From assembly GCA_036426205.1 (NCBI GenBank), contig CM071586.1:8467114-8531113 (forward strand): a stretch of DNA of 64,000 nucleotides, written 5' to 3'. Of this stretch, positions 32,533 to 44,545 are shown piece after piece. The DNA comes from Ascaphus truei. Its lineage: Eukaryota; Chordata; Amphibia; Anura; Ascaphidae. Position 1 is the stretch's first letter; each line of letters begins with the position of its first letter. Position numbers and translations under genes: made by a program. The notes beneath the pieces are model-generated. The model did not search any database. It worked only from the letters and a program-made list of their open reading frames with translations, and had not been told where the DNA came from.

Positions 32533-35500
32533 CTTATCTTGTACAGTATATATCGACTTTTTTTATTTTCAATTATGGGTTGCATGTATGACACCCAAAT
32601 ATGAGATGTTCTTCACCTTCTTGAATCATTTAAGTTCATTCAAAATAGTGGAATGCAGATTCCATGTTTTCTGTGTACCCCGGATTTTACCAGCAGTGTC
32701 CCCACCAACCTATGTGTAATATGACTAATAATGCCATTAAAGAGCCTGCACTCTGTGACACTCCCCTGATCCCGCACCCCACTCTGCCCCCTGATCCCAC
32801 ACCCCACTCTGCCCCCTGATCCCACACCCCACTCTGCCCAAAAAGAAACCTTGATGGGATACAACTTACACAAGGCCGTGTAAGTTATTTATTTATTTAT
32901 CTATTGAACTTTGTGAACCCACACATATACGTAAGCTCCCCATCCAAGGAGCTGTCCATCTTTCTCTGAGGGATCAATGAAGGTATAAGCACCTCACTGA
33001 CCATCAGCGAAAGAAAGCATACTTTCATCACACTGTGCTCCCCCATCTCTTCTTGTGTTCCATATATATCAAGGGTCCTGGATAGACCTTGTGGGGTCTT
33101 TTGAGTCACACGAGGACATTTCATGAGAATATCAACAAGGTTGTATTATACCTTTCTTATTTTAAAATGATATCCATATTTAATATAAACAACGGTTAGA
33201 GTTAGCGCCCGGGTGACACACCACAACTCCTACATAGAAATGAATACACATTTTAAAACACATTTTACTTCTTCTAACCTGGGCTTGGGGAATTAGAGAA
33301 TAAACTTAGCTTTGCAGGCGGGGAATACAATATTTCCTAGGGAACAATACACCGGTAATAACATGTACACGTGCACCCGCAGATCAAACGCGATCTGCAG
33401 GTAAAATGGGGGGACAACCAGCGCCTTTGCTTCTCAACCTTTTATACATGTTTTAATCACTTTTCCACCCAAATACCCACTATGAAAGTCCCGCTCCCGA
33501 AGTCCCAGGGTTTTAGAAGCACATGGAGGGTTACAACACACACACTGTCCCCAGATTATAGGCCTGATAAGCCACCGGGGAACTTTCAAAAGTACTTTCC
33601 TCCGAATAACAAAGCAATTGGCACAGAGTGGCCGGAGAAGCTTGGCCTAGCTGAGGACAAGTTCTATAGTCTCAGCTAAGTTCTCAGGATAGGGCCATGA
33701 TATTATAATGTGGCCAAGTTCTCAGAAACGATCCTACTTGCTATAGGCTTAGTCCAGTGACTTGACTGGCGGGTCCTCGGCATAGAGGTGCCGGAGCAGC
33801 CCGGCCAAGCGGAGGAAAAGCGCTAGGAGCAAGTTCTCGCATCCAAGTTCTCTGGACCAAGTTCCAAGAATTGGATGGAGCTAAAACCAGCGGGGAGAGC
33901 GCTGTGGCTCTCCCGAAAAGTATACTGTGTGTTCCTGGATGTGGAGCGGACAGGATAAGCATACCTGAAGCAGGCGCCCTGCACCTATTTGAGGTTAGTG
34001 TCCCCCCCAAGGTCCCCAGTTGGTATGTATTCTTTGCATTTGAGTAACCTGTGTGTGTCTGCAGGCTTGCCCGAATAAACCCCATTTAGCCAACAATGTT
34101 GTCCTGCCTAGTGAATTGATCCTGGAAGGTAAAAGGTTTTAAAAGTACTAGTCCTCTGTGACTCTCACATTGAGAGCAACTATAGTCTGTTCTGTTTCAT
34201 TGACCTTATCGCTTTCTCTCTCCTTTAATTAAACTCAAGGGACAATCAAGTAATTCTCCATACACTTGAATTCCAAATAGGTGCCTCTCCGGCCTTATTA
34301 TGAGGTATAAAAGAAAAAGGTGAAGCACTGAATTTTACACCAGGTATTTTAGTTACCATTACATTAGATCATGTTAACACAGCACAATCATGGTTAAGAA
34401 ATTAGCAATAGATGACTTTTTGAAAGTGTGGGATTACAATTAACAGACTAGTGTTACTCAGCATCCCCAATTATATTCACACTTCTCTTGGACTGAGGAG
34501 CACAAGAAATTTGCAGCAAAGTCTCTTTTTAACGAGACATTTTATGAGGAAATACAAATGGAAAAATCCATCTTCTTTTCAAGTATGACCTGGGAAGGAC
34601 CCAAAAGATGAAAGGATCTGACCAGCATCACAAATCTTGTTTCTGTAACAAGGCAAATAACTGAACCTCCTGCCCGATAGTTCCCTAGTTTGCTTATCTA
34701 TTCTGGTCATAGATTTACAGTGTTACATAGTTGAGCGCTTGAAAAATAAATGTAATCTACAGTATTTGAACACTGGAGAGGTACCCATGCAACGTAACAA
34801 TGCTCAGATCTTGGTAAGCAAACTAAAGTTATTTTATTTTCCTCTTGTACTGTAGCTATTAAAATATATCATTGTGATAGTCCACTAACTCTATATTAAT
34901 GTGAAATCCAGAAAATAAAAACTGAGATTTAAAACTGCACTCTACTCTATGTAAAACAATTAGTAGGATAAGGAATCAGAGAGACGTTAAAAACTGGTTA
35001 ACAGATTCATTGAGTAATAGGAACAATTTATGAAACATAATCCTCAAAATTCTCTAATGAAAAACATTTATGAAGAATGAACCTTTAAAAACATGTAACT
35101 GTTGCTTGGAAAGTACATCTCACAGTCTCATATTCATTCCAGACAAACAAGAAAGACAAACTCTATTTTAACACTTTACTAATATATTTGGGGAAAAAAA
35201 GCTAACAATTAATCTTTTTAATGCATTTTAGCTTCAAATTCCTCTATTTTATTAAGATTTCTTCACCAGGCTGTCTGTGTCTCCAACTCACTAGTTTTTT
35301 TTTCTGCTCATTGATTTTTACTTTTTTGTATCCAAGAACTAATTAATTAGACATGCTATTGTTATATTGGATGTGCATTGGGGCTTCTTTGTTTACTGCT
35401 GTTTATCCAAAATTTTAAATGATCTGATCTGCTAAAACCCATTCACTTTACGGCACCTTTAGACTTAAAAAAAAAACCTTATCAGAGAAGTTCAAGATTG

Positions 35501-35660
35501 AAAGTAAAAAAAAAAAACGTTATTTCATTACACATTTATAAAAACTGTTCTATCCTGGTCTTCCTAGAGTTCAGTAATCTTTGACAACCAACTACTGTAA
35601 ACTCAGCCCCTTCTTACATGCAATGATGGAGTCTTCTTTGAATTTCTTATTAACTATATT
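32532..35660. other. Long non-coding stretch, no gene recognised
   Basis: No domain-bearing frame. At 32758-32840 a short unit (ctgatcccacaccccactctgccc) is repeated three times. 33180-34140 could be a decayed LTR, since gcttgcccgaataaacccca followed by a tgtcctgc-type end resembles an LTR polyadenylation region, but no partner LTR was found. 34300-35660 is AT-rich and unremarkable. Confidence 0.35.
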
Positions 35661-35679
35661 TACAGGAACTAACAGAAAT

Positions 35680-36440
35680 GAAGTGAAAACGTTCCAGAAT
35701 GTACAAAATAAGGAGTTTGCTAAAAAAATAAAATAAAAACTATACTATATCTAGAAGGCCAGGGGTGATAATAGCCACAGCCAGAGCTGAGGATAGAAAC
35801 TGCTACAGCACAGATCAAGAGGGTACAACAGGAACCCTCCCAGGAAGTAGGAAGAGAATTTAGGCAAACAAGACCACAGAGGGGGGAGAATAGTTGTTGA
35901 TGGCAACAGGTTGGTGCTGTTACAAAGAGACTGTACATACTGTAGAAGCAGAGGGGACAGGGAATGGGAGGAACTGGAGCAAAGGTTACTAAGCAACAAC
36001 AGGAGCAGAAAAACACAGAGCTAGAGACAGACCAAAAACCTTTACTATGAAAATATGTAACTTAAATAAAATAACGACCAATAGTAAACAGTTATGAGCA
36101 GCTTCTCAGGTTGCAAAGTACAAATTACCTTATGAGACATAAAAGCATAATAATAATAAAAATAATAATAATAATAAATCCATCCAATCAGAAGTATTTG
36201 AAATGAGTAAGTTTTATGATTCAACAACAACATATCACAAAACATATAACATGCAATGGCAGTGTAACAAAAAGTTCCAATGAGTAACATAAAAATAAAT
36301 TGGTAGTTAATCCAAATTTTTCACCAGATATCATCATAACGCTATAGCCAGATTTAAAGTTTACGCTACCGTAGGAACCCACTGAATCCTGACTGCAACA
36401 TCCCCCAGCAGCAGGAAATCTCTCCGTGGTGGGTTTCATT
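35680..36440 (+). repeat. Dispersed repeat, copy B (left part)
   Basis: Direct-orientation copy of 13966-14730 with small differences, including an expanded (ATA)n near 36148-36176. The match stops at catttggaa near 36443 and resumes at 37268, so this copy is interrupted by about 830 bp. Confidence 0.85.
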
Positions 36441-36629
36441 TGGAAGAATTACCCCCCCTCCTCCCTCCCTGGCAGCCACTTGTTTTACTGTCCCCTGAGC
36501 AGTGCTGTTTTGCTTTTTGTGCCTCAGTTCTGTATATCAAATAACAAAGCTGCTAACTTTGTAGCAGTCCTTCCGATACCTGTTTGGCCCTGTAGTCCAG
36601 CCTCTTCAGCTTCTCTTATAAGGCTTGAA

Positions 36630-36972
36630 TTAAAGCTGCAGTTCAGGCTTTTTATTTTTTATTATTTTTTTTTTTTTTACTTCAATAGTTTCATGTGGGC
36701 AATCTCTACTTACCTAAAGAACTGCATAGCTGCCGGTCAATTCGTTCTCCGTGTATTGATCGGCAAAGTTTGGCGACATCTTTAAATATGGGGAATGTAA
36801 ATGGTTGCTATAGCAACAAGCATGCTTTTAAAAATAGAATACAAGAAAATTGGTCTTTCAAAATTGTTTTTTTAAAACAGAAAATGCTAAAAGTATTTTT
36901 TCTTACTACAGGACTGATTTATTAAAAAAAAAAAAACACACATGCAGGATATTGCCTGAACTGCAGCTTTTA
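36630..36972. mobile_element. piggyBac-type MITE, second copy
   Basis: Terminal inverted repeats TAAAGCTGCAGTTCAGGC (36631-36648) and GCCTGAACTGCAGCTTTTA (36954-36972) pair over 17-18 bases and share the terminal pattern of the element at 6114-6460. The left side has TTAA; the right side reads TTTA, perhaps mutated. It lies inside the extra DNA of dispersed-repeat copy B. No coding capacity. Confidence 0.6.
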
Positions 36973-37267
36973 GTCTGCATGAAAAACAGAACTGTTATTC
37001 CCTCTGAAATAGAGCCAGTGAGAGTAAGCAGAAAAGATGAACACTCTACACTGTCTTTGAGCCTTTAAACAAACAAAATTTGTTTGAGCCCAATTTCAAA
37101 AACTTTTTTTAAAAAGTTGCAGACTTTGGCACATATTTTCAGAAACTGGGAAACATGTCTTATTCATGGTCCCTTTGTGTGGAAGCCAATTCTTTAGCAA
37201 AACTTGAAAATTGTTGTGAAGCAAACAACAAGATTCTCAACTTTATTTTCAAACAGTAGTCCAAATA

Positions 37268-37420
37268 TCATGCAAAATCAAAACAGCTAATAATGCAGCT
37301 ACTGTATTATTCAATCTAATGTTTCACTTAATCTTCTTTGCTGTGGCTATGTATTTATTAATCTGTAATTCCTATTGCTCTAATCGCTGTGACATGTTTT
37401 GTTTCTTTTGCCACTAATTG
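37268..37420 (+). repeat. Dispersed repeat, copy B (right part)
   Basis: Continues the match to 14745-14900 (atgcaaaa-caaaaacagctaataatg, ttcaatctaatgttt). It proves that 36444-37267 was inserted into, or retained only by, this copy. Confidence 0.75.
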
Positions 37421-37782
37421 ATTGAATGCTAGTAAAAAAATAAAATAAAATACAAAACGTAGGTAGGACATGCGCATATAATTGTCAACGTCCACGGTGA
37501 GATAGCAGTCTCTCCACTTTCAGCGTTTGCAGAGGCGATGATCCGTCTCCTCTCAGACCAGCCTGGGGGTTCCGGAATCACTCCATCTGTTGTGGATCAA
37601 TTTGTGCTGCCGTCAGACCGCTCATGCTCGTGGCCTCGGTGCCTCTCTTACGTCTGCTCAGACCTTCTCGCTCTCGCGAGACACCGCCTGCTGTTGAACA
37701 ATGCCAGTTGAACGATGCCAGTAGAACGATGCCAGTAGAATGAAGGGACAAGCGCTTGGGTTCCTAGATGCGGGGAATGTGA

Positions 37783-37828
37783 CGTCACCCTACGCGTTTC
37801 GCGGATGAATCCGCTTCCTCGGGGGTAT
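37783..37828 (-). ncRNA. Hammerhead ribozyme-like motif, strong stem II
   Basis: On the minus strand: stem I ACCC (37826-37823) with GGGT (37790-37787). The core is CCGAGGA (37822-37816), which fits CUGANGA except for U4 changed to C. Stem II is GCGGAT-TC-ATCCGC. GAAA is at 37800-37797, then CGCG and the GTA triplet directly before stem I. It lies downstream of the PLE frame that ends at 39103 on the same strand, where a terminal repeat is expected. The single core change may reduce or abolish cleavage. Confidence 0.6.
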
Positions 37829-38501
37829 AATGCAGTGTGAAAGTAGTCCCTCCACATGGGATTAAATAGTCCCAAAATGTTCACCCAATTGGGGGAACAT
37901 GTGTATAAAATCAAGTCCAATTGGAATGAATAAGCTCAAAACTCTTAAAAAACACTCTATATAAACACTTAAGTTCATTGCTATAGACATAGCTAATATT
38001 GATTATAAGCAAAATAATCCCAATAAAAATTAAAAGAAAAAATGACATGATCTGATTACTTATTGGCATAATACAATGCTAACTAATGCACATTAATATA
38101 ATACATACTGACAATAAATTGTTATACATTTTAGATAAATGCTAAACATAAAAATAATAAGACAGGGTTAAGGGATTGTATCCCTATGAACGGGTCTCAG
38201 CTGTCACAGGGTAGAGTGTATATAAGAGGATAATGACCTCTATACACAAGGTATAAGAGCAAATATGAGTGCTGTGGAAACTCAGATAAACCATGTGTAA
38301 TGGTACATGTATTTATGGTATATGTGTACTGATGGCGCTGTGTGGCTAGCTCAGGTCTCTATATATGCCATAAAGGTCCCAATCAGGCCCCAACAGAACC
38401 AAATAGTACATACCAGAATGATCTTTGTTGTATTCAGTTGGAGTCCCTTTTTCCCGCACAGCTCTTTTCTTGTGGTGGGTGCATCACGTCAGGAGGAGTA
38501 A

Positions 38502-38828
38502 GCAGAAAGGTAGTCCCAGGAGGGGCACAGACGGAGCACTGCCAAATCAGAGAAGGAGGAAGGGGGCTGCATCCAGTGGTGTTAAAAAGTAATTTATTAA
38601 GTGGTCAAAAAGTACATATTCACTTTGACGCGTTTCGGGAAATAGCTTCCCTTTATCAAAAGTGCACTTTTTGATAAAGGGAAGCTATTTCCCGAAACGC
38701 GTCAAAGTGAATATGTACTTTTTGACCACTTAATAAATTACTTTTTAACACCACTGGATGCAGCCCCCTTCCTCCTTCTCTGATTTGGCAGTGCTCCGTC
38801 TGTGCCCCTCCTGGGACTACCTTTCTGC
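38502..38828. repeat. Near-perfect 327-bp palindrome with head-to-head hammerhead-like motifs
   Basis: The two 163-bp halves are practically exact inverse copies around gtgcac at 38662-38667, with no real spacer (one extra T). Each half contains CACTTT-TTGATAA-AGGGAA-loop-TTCCC-GAAA-CGC-GTC-AAAGTG. That gives a six-pair stem I, a five-pair stem II, GAAA and a GTC cleavage triplet, but a core of TTGATAA instead of CTGATGA. The near identity of the halves points to a recent or gene-converted head-to-head arrangement of PLE terminal-repeat ends. Confidence 0.85.
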
Positions 38829-39102
38829 ATAAAAATAATAATAAAAAATAAAAATGTCTTAACTAATCTGACATACACATTAATAATTTGAAAGACAGGA
38901 GCTTTAATATATCAAAAATGAATATATTAAAAATGAAATAAAATTAATATGGTCAGGGAAGTGAAAAAGTATTCTGAAAAGGCAAATATTCCAATGTTCC
39001 ACATATACGGAGACAATTTTCATAAATGACTCGTGTTAATTACAGGTGTAATCAAATATGGTATTGATATATGCAATTAAGGTATACAAATATACGCTAA
39101 TC

Positions 39103-40400
39103 TTATAGAAAAGGGACTATACTGAATTCTACGTTAAGTCCCTGTGGTGATAGGGTCTTTAGTTCGTAGATCCAGTAAAGTTCCCGTTTGGCTAACTGTC
39201 CTTTCCTATCTCCCCCTCTCCAGTCAAGTGAAGGTGCTTCTATTGCAGCACATTTAAGTCCTTTAGGGTTTTGATTATGTTGATGTTTGAAATGCAATGA
39301 AACATTATGTGTTAATAAACCTTTTTTTATATTATAGATATATTCGTATAATCTTCTTTTTATCTGACGTGTGGTCATACCCACGTACTGCAGGCCGCAG
39401 GCACATTCTAGCAAATAAATGACATAACTACTATTACATCCTATCTGGGTTTTGATGTCATATTTGCGAGACTTAACATTTGAAATAAACTCCTTAGTAT
39501 TTATACTGTATTTGCATGCTATGCATTTACCACAACTTACATAACCCTTTGTTTTGGAAATGGGTTTTTTGTTTGTATTTACGGGACAACTAGGAGATAA
39601 TTTTTGTTTAAAGTTGTTAGCTTTAGTAAAGATACTTCTAGGTTTATTAGGTAGAATGGTAGATAATTCTTTATCCCTACATAATATTGGCCAGTGTTTT
39701 TCAAACACTTTTTTAATCGTTGGTGCCATTTGATTATACTTAGTTATGAAAGATAATGGTTGTACTATATCTGTTGTTTTAGTGCTATATTTAAGTAGGT
39801 CCTGTCTATCTAGCTGTTCTACTTCTCTGATGTTTTGGTCAAACAGATCTCTGGAATATCCCCTTTCTACAAATTTAGATTTAAGTTCTAACGCTTGTTG
39901 TATAAATCTATTTTTGTTACTATTATTTCTCCTCAGTCTTATAAGTTGGCCTTTGGGGATGTTCCTTATCCAGGTTGGATTATGATGACTGGTCGCAAGT
40001 AAATAATTGTTGGCTTGCACGTTCTTATAATATGTCTGAGTATGTATAGCTTGGTCAACGACCGAAATTTCTAAATATAAAAAATTAATTTTAATTGGAT
40101 TAATTTGACAAGTAAAAATGAGATTATTATTGTTGTTAATATAACAAATTAAATGATCTAAATCAATCAAACTCCCTTGCCAAATAGACAAAATATCGTC
40201 AATGTAGCGCCGCCAGAACACCAGGTTCGCACCGAGGGGACAGTTGTTCCAGATGTTATCGTCCTCCGATACACCCATAAATAAATTGGCGTAGCTTGGT
40301 GCGAACCGGGGACCCATGGCGGTGCCACACGTCTGTAAATAACCATGTGATAGGTTACATTAGTTCAAAAGGATGTGATTGTCGTTCCTTAAAGTGATAT
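39103..40400 (-). pseudogene. Penelope-like element: RT core to GIY-YIG, nearly open
   Basis: From 40317 leftwards, 404 codons are open. The RT motif B region is GPRFAPSYANLFMG, the catalytic motif is RRYIDDILSIW, then the thumb and linker, a Cys-rich stretch CGKCIACKYSIN, and the GIY-YIG domain YVIYLLECACGLQYVGMTTR with RRLYEYI. It ends REL-YWIYELKTLSPQGLN, VEFSIVPFL. In the same frame the coding sequence continues upstream as LSHGYLQTCGTAMG, with a stop (TAA near 40355) after NDNHILLN, and homology stops at about 40430. The element is 5'-truncated (fingers and motif A missing). YIDD and GIY-YIG residues are intact. The extant open frame is not a host gene. Confidence 0.9.
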
Positions 40401-40457
40401 CAGTGGGTGGGTTGTGTGTTGGTTGTTAGTACATATTGTAATATTTGTAATATTGTA

Positions 40458-40535
40458 ATGTTTATTGGGGGCAGAGGGGGTGAGTGAAGGGCCAAGTACC
40501 CACTTCACTCACCCCCTCTGCCCTCAATAAACCTG
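40458..40535. repeat. Small hairpin repeat
   Basis: gtttattgggggcagagggg and its inverse complement cccctctgccctcaataaac face each other around a 13-nt loop; the stem is about 32 bp. It sits between the truncated PLE and the LINE at 40546-44545. Origin unknown. Confidence 0.75.
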
Positions 40536-40545
40536 CTATTGTGCC

Positions 40546-43500
40546 TTAACTCTTATACAGTCTATTCGGATAGTGGTCATATCTGGTCTCAAGGCATAAA
40601 TCAGATAGGGTTTTGCCATACATATGTCTCCCATGGGTACAGGTTGTCAGAAAACTGTTGTATCTGTCGTGGATTAGACTAGTGAGTCTCTCCATAATCA
40701 TTACAAGATAAATGTTGTGCCTTACTGTTGTGATAGGTGAGGGGTCGTTCTGTTTCCACATATTTTGCAATCATTGCTTTATCTGCCGACAAAATTTGTA
40801 TTATTATCTGATCTGCATTCCTCTCTAGACACTCTATTGGCTTTAATAGAAGTACAGTATCCATACATATACCATATCAAATCTAATCCTAGTACCCCAT
40901 TTATTAATCTTCTAATCTTTCCCCTAAAAAGAATTATCTTGGGGCCACCAAATATGTTTGAACATGCCCAATTGTCCACAATTGCACCAACACATAGGGG
41001 AAGTTAATGGGAAAAGGAGTGGATGCGGGCAGGCGTATAGTACCACCTGTGAAGAACTTTCAGATTTGTTTCCCTAACCGCTGAACATCGAGAGGCTTTG
41101 GCTATTCTTTCATAGATTTCTTCCCAGTCCTCGTCTGTTATCGGATTGCCTATGTCCCTTTCCCAATCTGAAATATTTTTACTCATTTACCCCCTGTTTT
41201 GGTGTATTAGAACCTGGTAGAATTGAGCAAATGTCCCTTTGTGATAGTCGCCTAATTGGAACAGGCTCTTAAAAGTAGTGAGGGGTGTATCATATGGTTG
41301 TATCGGGAAGACATAGTGTTTGAGCTGCATATACTGAAATATTTGCATGTTCAGAATATTGAATTCTTCTTTTAATTCAGGGAATGACAATCATGCCTCC
41401 TTTTTGCATGTCCCCAATAGAGGATAGCCCTTTTTCGTCCCATCTCTTAAAAACATTTGAGTGGTATGTTGTGGGGAACTCAGGGTTATATCTAATATGT
41501 GTCAGAGGGGAGGGGATAGAAGAGATCTGCTTATATTTACAGTTTTTGTCCCAGATATTAAAGAAGTGTGTTAGGACTGGGTGCTCCTTATAGTGTGCCA
41601 CCCTATTTTATTTCTTTAACCACAAGAAAGACGTCATCTCTGTGGGATGAGCCTCCGACCTCTCTATATCCACCCATTGTTTTGTGCCCAGAGTTGCAGA
41701 CCAATAGATTAGTGAACTCAACCTACTGTAACTGCTTCATTATATTTGGCTAGGTCTGGCTTTCCCAGACTTCCCTGTGTCAAAGGAAGCACCATCAGTT
41801 TTTTCTTGATTCTGGGTTTTCTGCCATTCCAGATAAATGTAGCTATCTCTCTCTCCAAATCCCTGATAACATATATTGGGACTGTTACTGGTAATACTTG
41901 AACTAAATACAGTATTCTAGGTAATAGATTCATTTTAACTGAGATAATCCCGCCTGACCAGGATATCTGGTGCCCCGACCAGCTGGATAGATATTTCTTC
42001 AGAATTTTGATAAGATTTGGGTAGTTTGCACTATAGATATCCATGTACGATCTTGTGACAAAAACACTCCCCGATACCTTATCTTATCTATCTTCCATTT
42101 TATAGGAAATTTCTTTTTCAGTTAGTTCTCTATTTCTTTGTAGGCTTATAGCTTCTGATTTGGTATGGTTAACTTTAACATTTGAACATTTGCCAAATTT
42201 ATCTAGTGTATCAAACAGGATTTTTTGGGATGATTCTGGGCTGGTCAGAGAGAGTAAAATGTCATCCATAAAAAGTGATCATTTATATACTTTGTCTCCT
42301 ATGGGGACGCCTTTTATCTCTGGGTTTGATCTAATTCTTGAAGCCAGTACTTATACAAATAGCAAATAGTAGGGGGGATAGTGGACAACCCTGACTAGTG
42401 CCATTAGAGACTTTAAATGGAGCCGAGATATAGCCAGAGGTACATACTGTAGCTGTTGGGCTGGAGTATAGTGCTTTAATACCATTAATAAAATTTTCGT
42501 GGAGACCCACCTCTCTGAGCACCCAAAACATAAATGGCCAAGCCACCCTATCAAATGCTTTTTCTACATCGAGCCCTAATACCAATGTGGGTCGTTGATT
42601 TGTGTTGCTATTATGTATAATATTAATCATCCTGCGTATATTATCTGATGCTTGCCGCTCTGGGGTGAACCCTACTTGGTCCGGATGGACCAAAATGTTT
42701 AATACTTTGTTCAATCTTGTCGTCAAGATTTTTGTAAACAATTTTATATCTGTGTTTATCAGTGAGATGGGTTTGTAGCTAGGGCATAGTATAGGGTCTT
42801 TGCCTTCCTTTGGTATTACAATAATTGAGGCTTCTAATGCAGGGGTGCGCAATCTTTTCTGTTTGCACCATCCTGTCAGCTCTCCCCCCTGCCCCCTTCC
42901 CTTACCAGCTTGGAGTTTTGCGGTGTCATATCACGTCATGACGTCACGTGATTCCGCGTTGACATGGAAACGCGTTGCCATTTGACCCCTCGGTGTAATT
43001 TGATGCCGCATTGTCATGGTGACGCGTTGCCGAAGAGGCAGCCCAGACCAGGTAAGGGAAATTTACAGAGGCCTTAATTTAAATGCCTTGGGGAAGAGTG
43101 TGGGGCCCCTGTAACCACTGCACCCCACTTTGCGCACCCCTGTTCCAATGAGTCGTTAGGTAAAGCTTCATCTCTCAGAATTTTAATAAACCATCTGACC
43201 AGATATAGTTTCAATGTGCTTTCAAACTTTTTTTAAAGTAGAAATTAGAAAACCCATCCAGGCCCTGGGCCTTGGAGTTTTTAAGAGACTTAATAGTGGC
43301 CGAGACTTCCTCCGTTGTTATTGGGGCTCCTAGATGGCTGGCCCCTAACTCATCTAATTTAGGTAACTTTGTTGTTTTTATATAGTTGTCTATTTTCGTT
43401 TCTAGTTCTGCATTAATTTGGTCGGGTTTCACCAGATTAAATAAGTTGCTATAGTATGTCACAAATATTTAATTGATTTTAACAGGGTTATATGTCAGCT

Positions 43501-44545
43501 CGTCCTGGCCCATCTTTATACTGTAATGTATATATTAAGGCTGACCGTGTTGTTACAGAGTTTGGCTGTCTGCTTTGTTACCTTTCTCATAGAAAATCTG
43601 GTTTGTCCGGCGCATTGCTTTTTCAGTGTCCTCTATCAGTATATTTTTGAGTTCTGTTCTATCTTTATCTATCTTTACTCTGATTTCATCTGTTGGGTTT
43701 TGTTGAAAACTCTCCTCGTTTTCTCTGATCTATTTATTCTCTTGTTTTTTCTCTCTTTTTCTATGGGAGGTTGATCCTAATTATTTTACCTCAAGTGTGG
43801 CTTTGTGCGCGGCCCATAGTGTACTATCTCCTACCTGCCCATTATCGTTTAGTGAGAAAAAGTCTTGTATAGCAGCCCCTATTGCATTTTTAGACTCAGG
43901 TATCCTAAGCAGGAGGTCATTCATACGCCTTCTTGCTCCGGCCAGCCTCTGGTGTAAATCTCTTAAGTGTTAATAGTACTGGAGCATGATCCGACCAGGT
44001 AATATTATCCATCTCTGCTTTTACTATACGGCCGATCAGTTCTCTAAATATAAAAATAGAATCTATACGTGTATATTGTTTGTGTGGGGACGAGTAGACC
44101 GAAGACCCTTTTGTTATGGGATTCATCAGTCTCCATGTGTCTACCAGTTCACACATCCTTATACTGTGTTTGAGGGCTCTTGAGTTTTTCAGATTTGAAT
44201 GGTGTTCTCTGCCCGAGGTTCTCCCCCTATCTTTATTGCTATCTATGACCGTGTTTAAATCATCTCCAATTATTAGGTAGACTCTCCTATGTTGGTTGAC
44301 CACATCAAATACTTAATTGAAAAAAAGCTTCCTGATTCTCGTTGGGAGTGTATAAACATTTCTGCCGTTCCTAGCTTGCCTGATATAATTAGCATTCTTC
44401 CTACGTTGTCTCTTTTTATTTTTACTATAGCAAAAGAAACACTGGTTTTAATCAGGATAGCTACTCCTGCTTTCTTGTTTATCGCTGGGGAGTGATAGAT
44501 TTGATGGAAGTTATTGTCCTTTAGTCTTTTTATATCATCAAGTAC
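40546..44545 (-). pseudogene. Tx1/L1-type LINE ORF2, decayed, with nested hAT MITE
   Basis: Read leftwards, the apurinic-type endonuclease portion comes first: KAGVAILIKT near 44440, YLIIGDDLNTVID (GGDFN equivalent), then YTRIDSIF and SDHAPVLLTL. A linker with LKNSKAQGLDGFSN-YFK and the RT follow: IIVIPKEGKDPILCPSYKPI, SLINTDIKLFTKILTTRLNK, LGLDVEKAFDRVAWPF, GTSQGCPLSPLLFAI. A weak palm remainder and C-terminal fragments follow (LEREIATFIWNGRKPRIKKK; HRWYYTPARIHSFSH). Many frameshifts and stops, 5'-truncated at about 44545. It is a different lineage from the L1 copies at 51-64 kb. Interrupted at 42840-43142. Confidence 0.88.
42840..43142. mobile_element. hAT-type MITE with 8-bp target duplication
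   Basis: Termini CAGGGGTGCGCAA and TTTGCGCACCCCTG are inverted repeats. The flanks are ttctaatg (42832-42839) and ttccaatg (43143-43150), an 8-bp duplication with one mismatch, as produced by hAT transposases. The 303-bp interior is CpG-rich (atcacgtcatgacgtcacgt) and non-coding. It is inserted in the RT region of the LINE, between the IVIPKEG segment and the upstream coding sequence. Confidence 0.8.
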
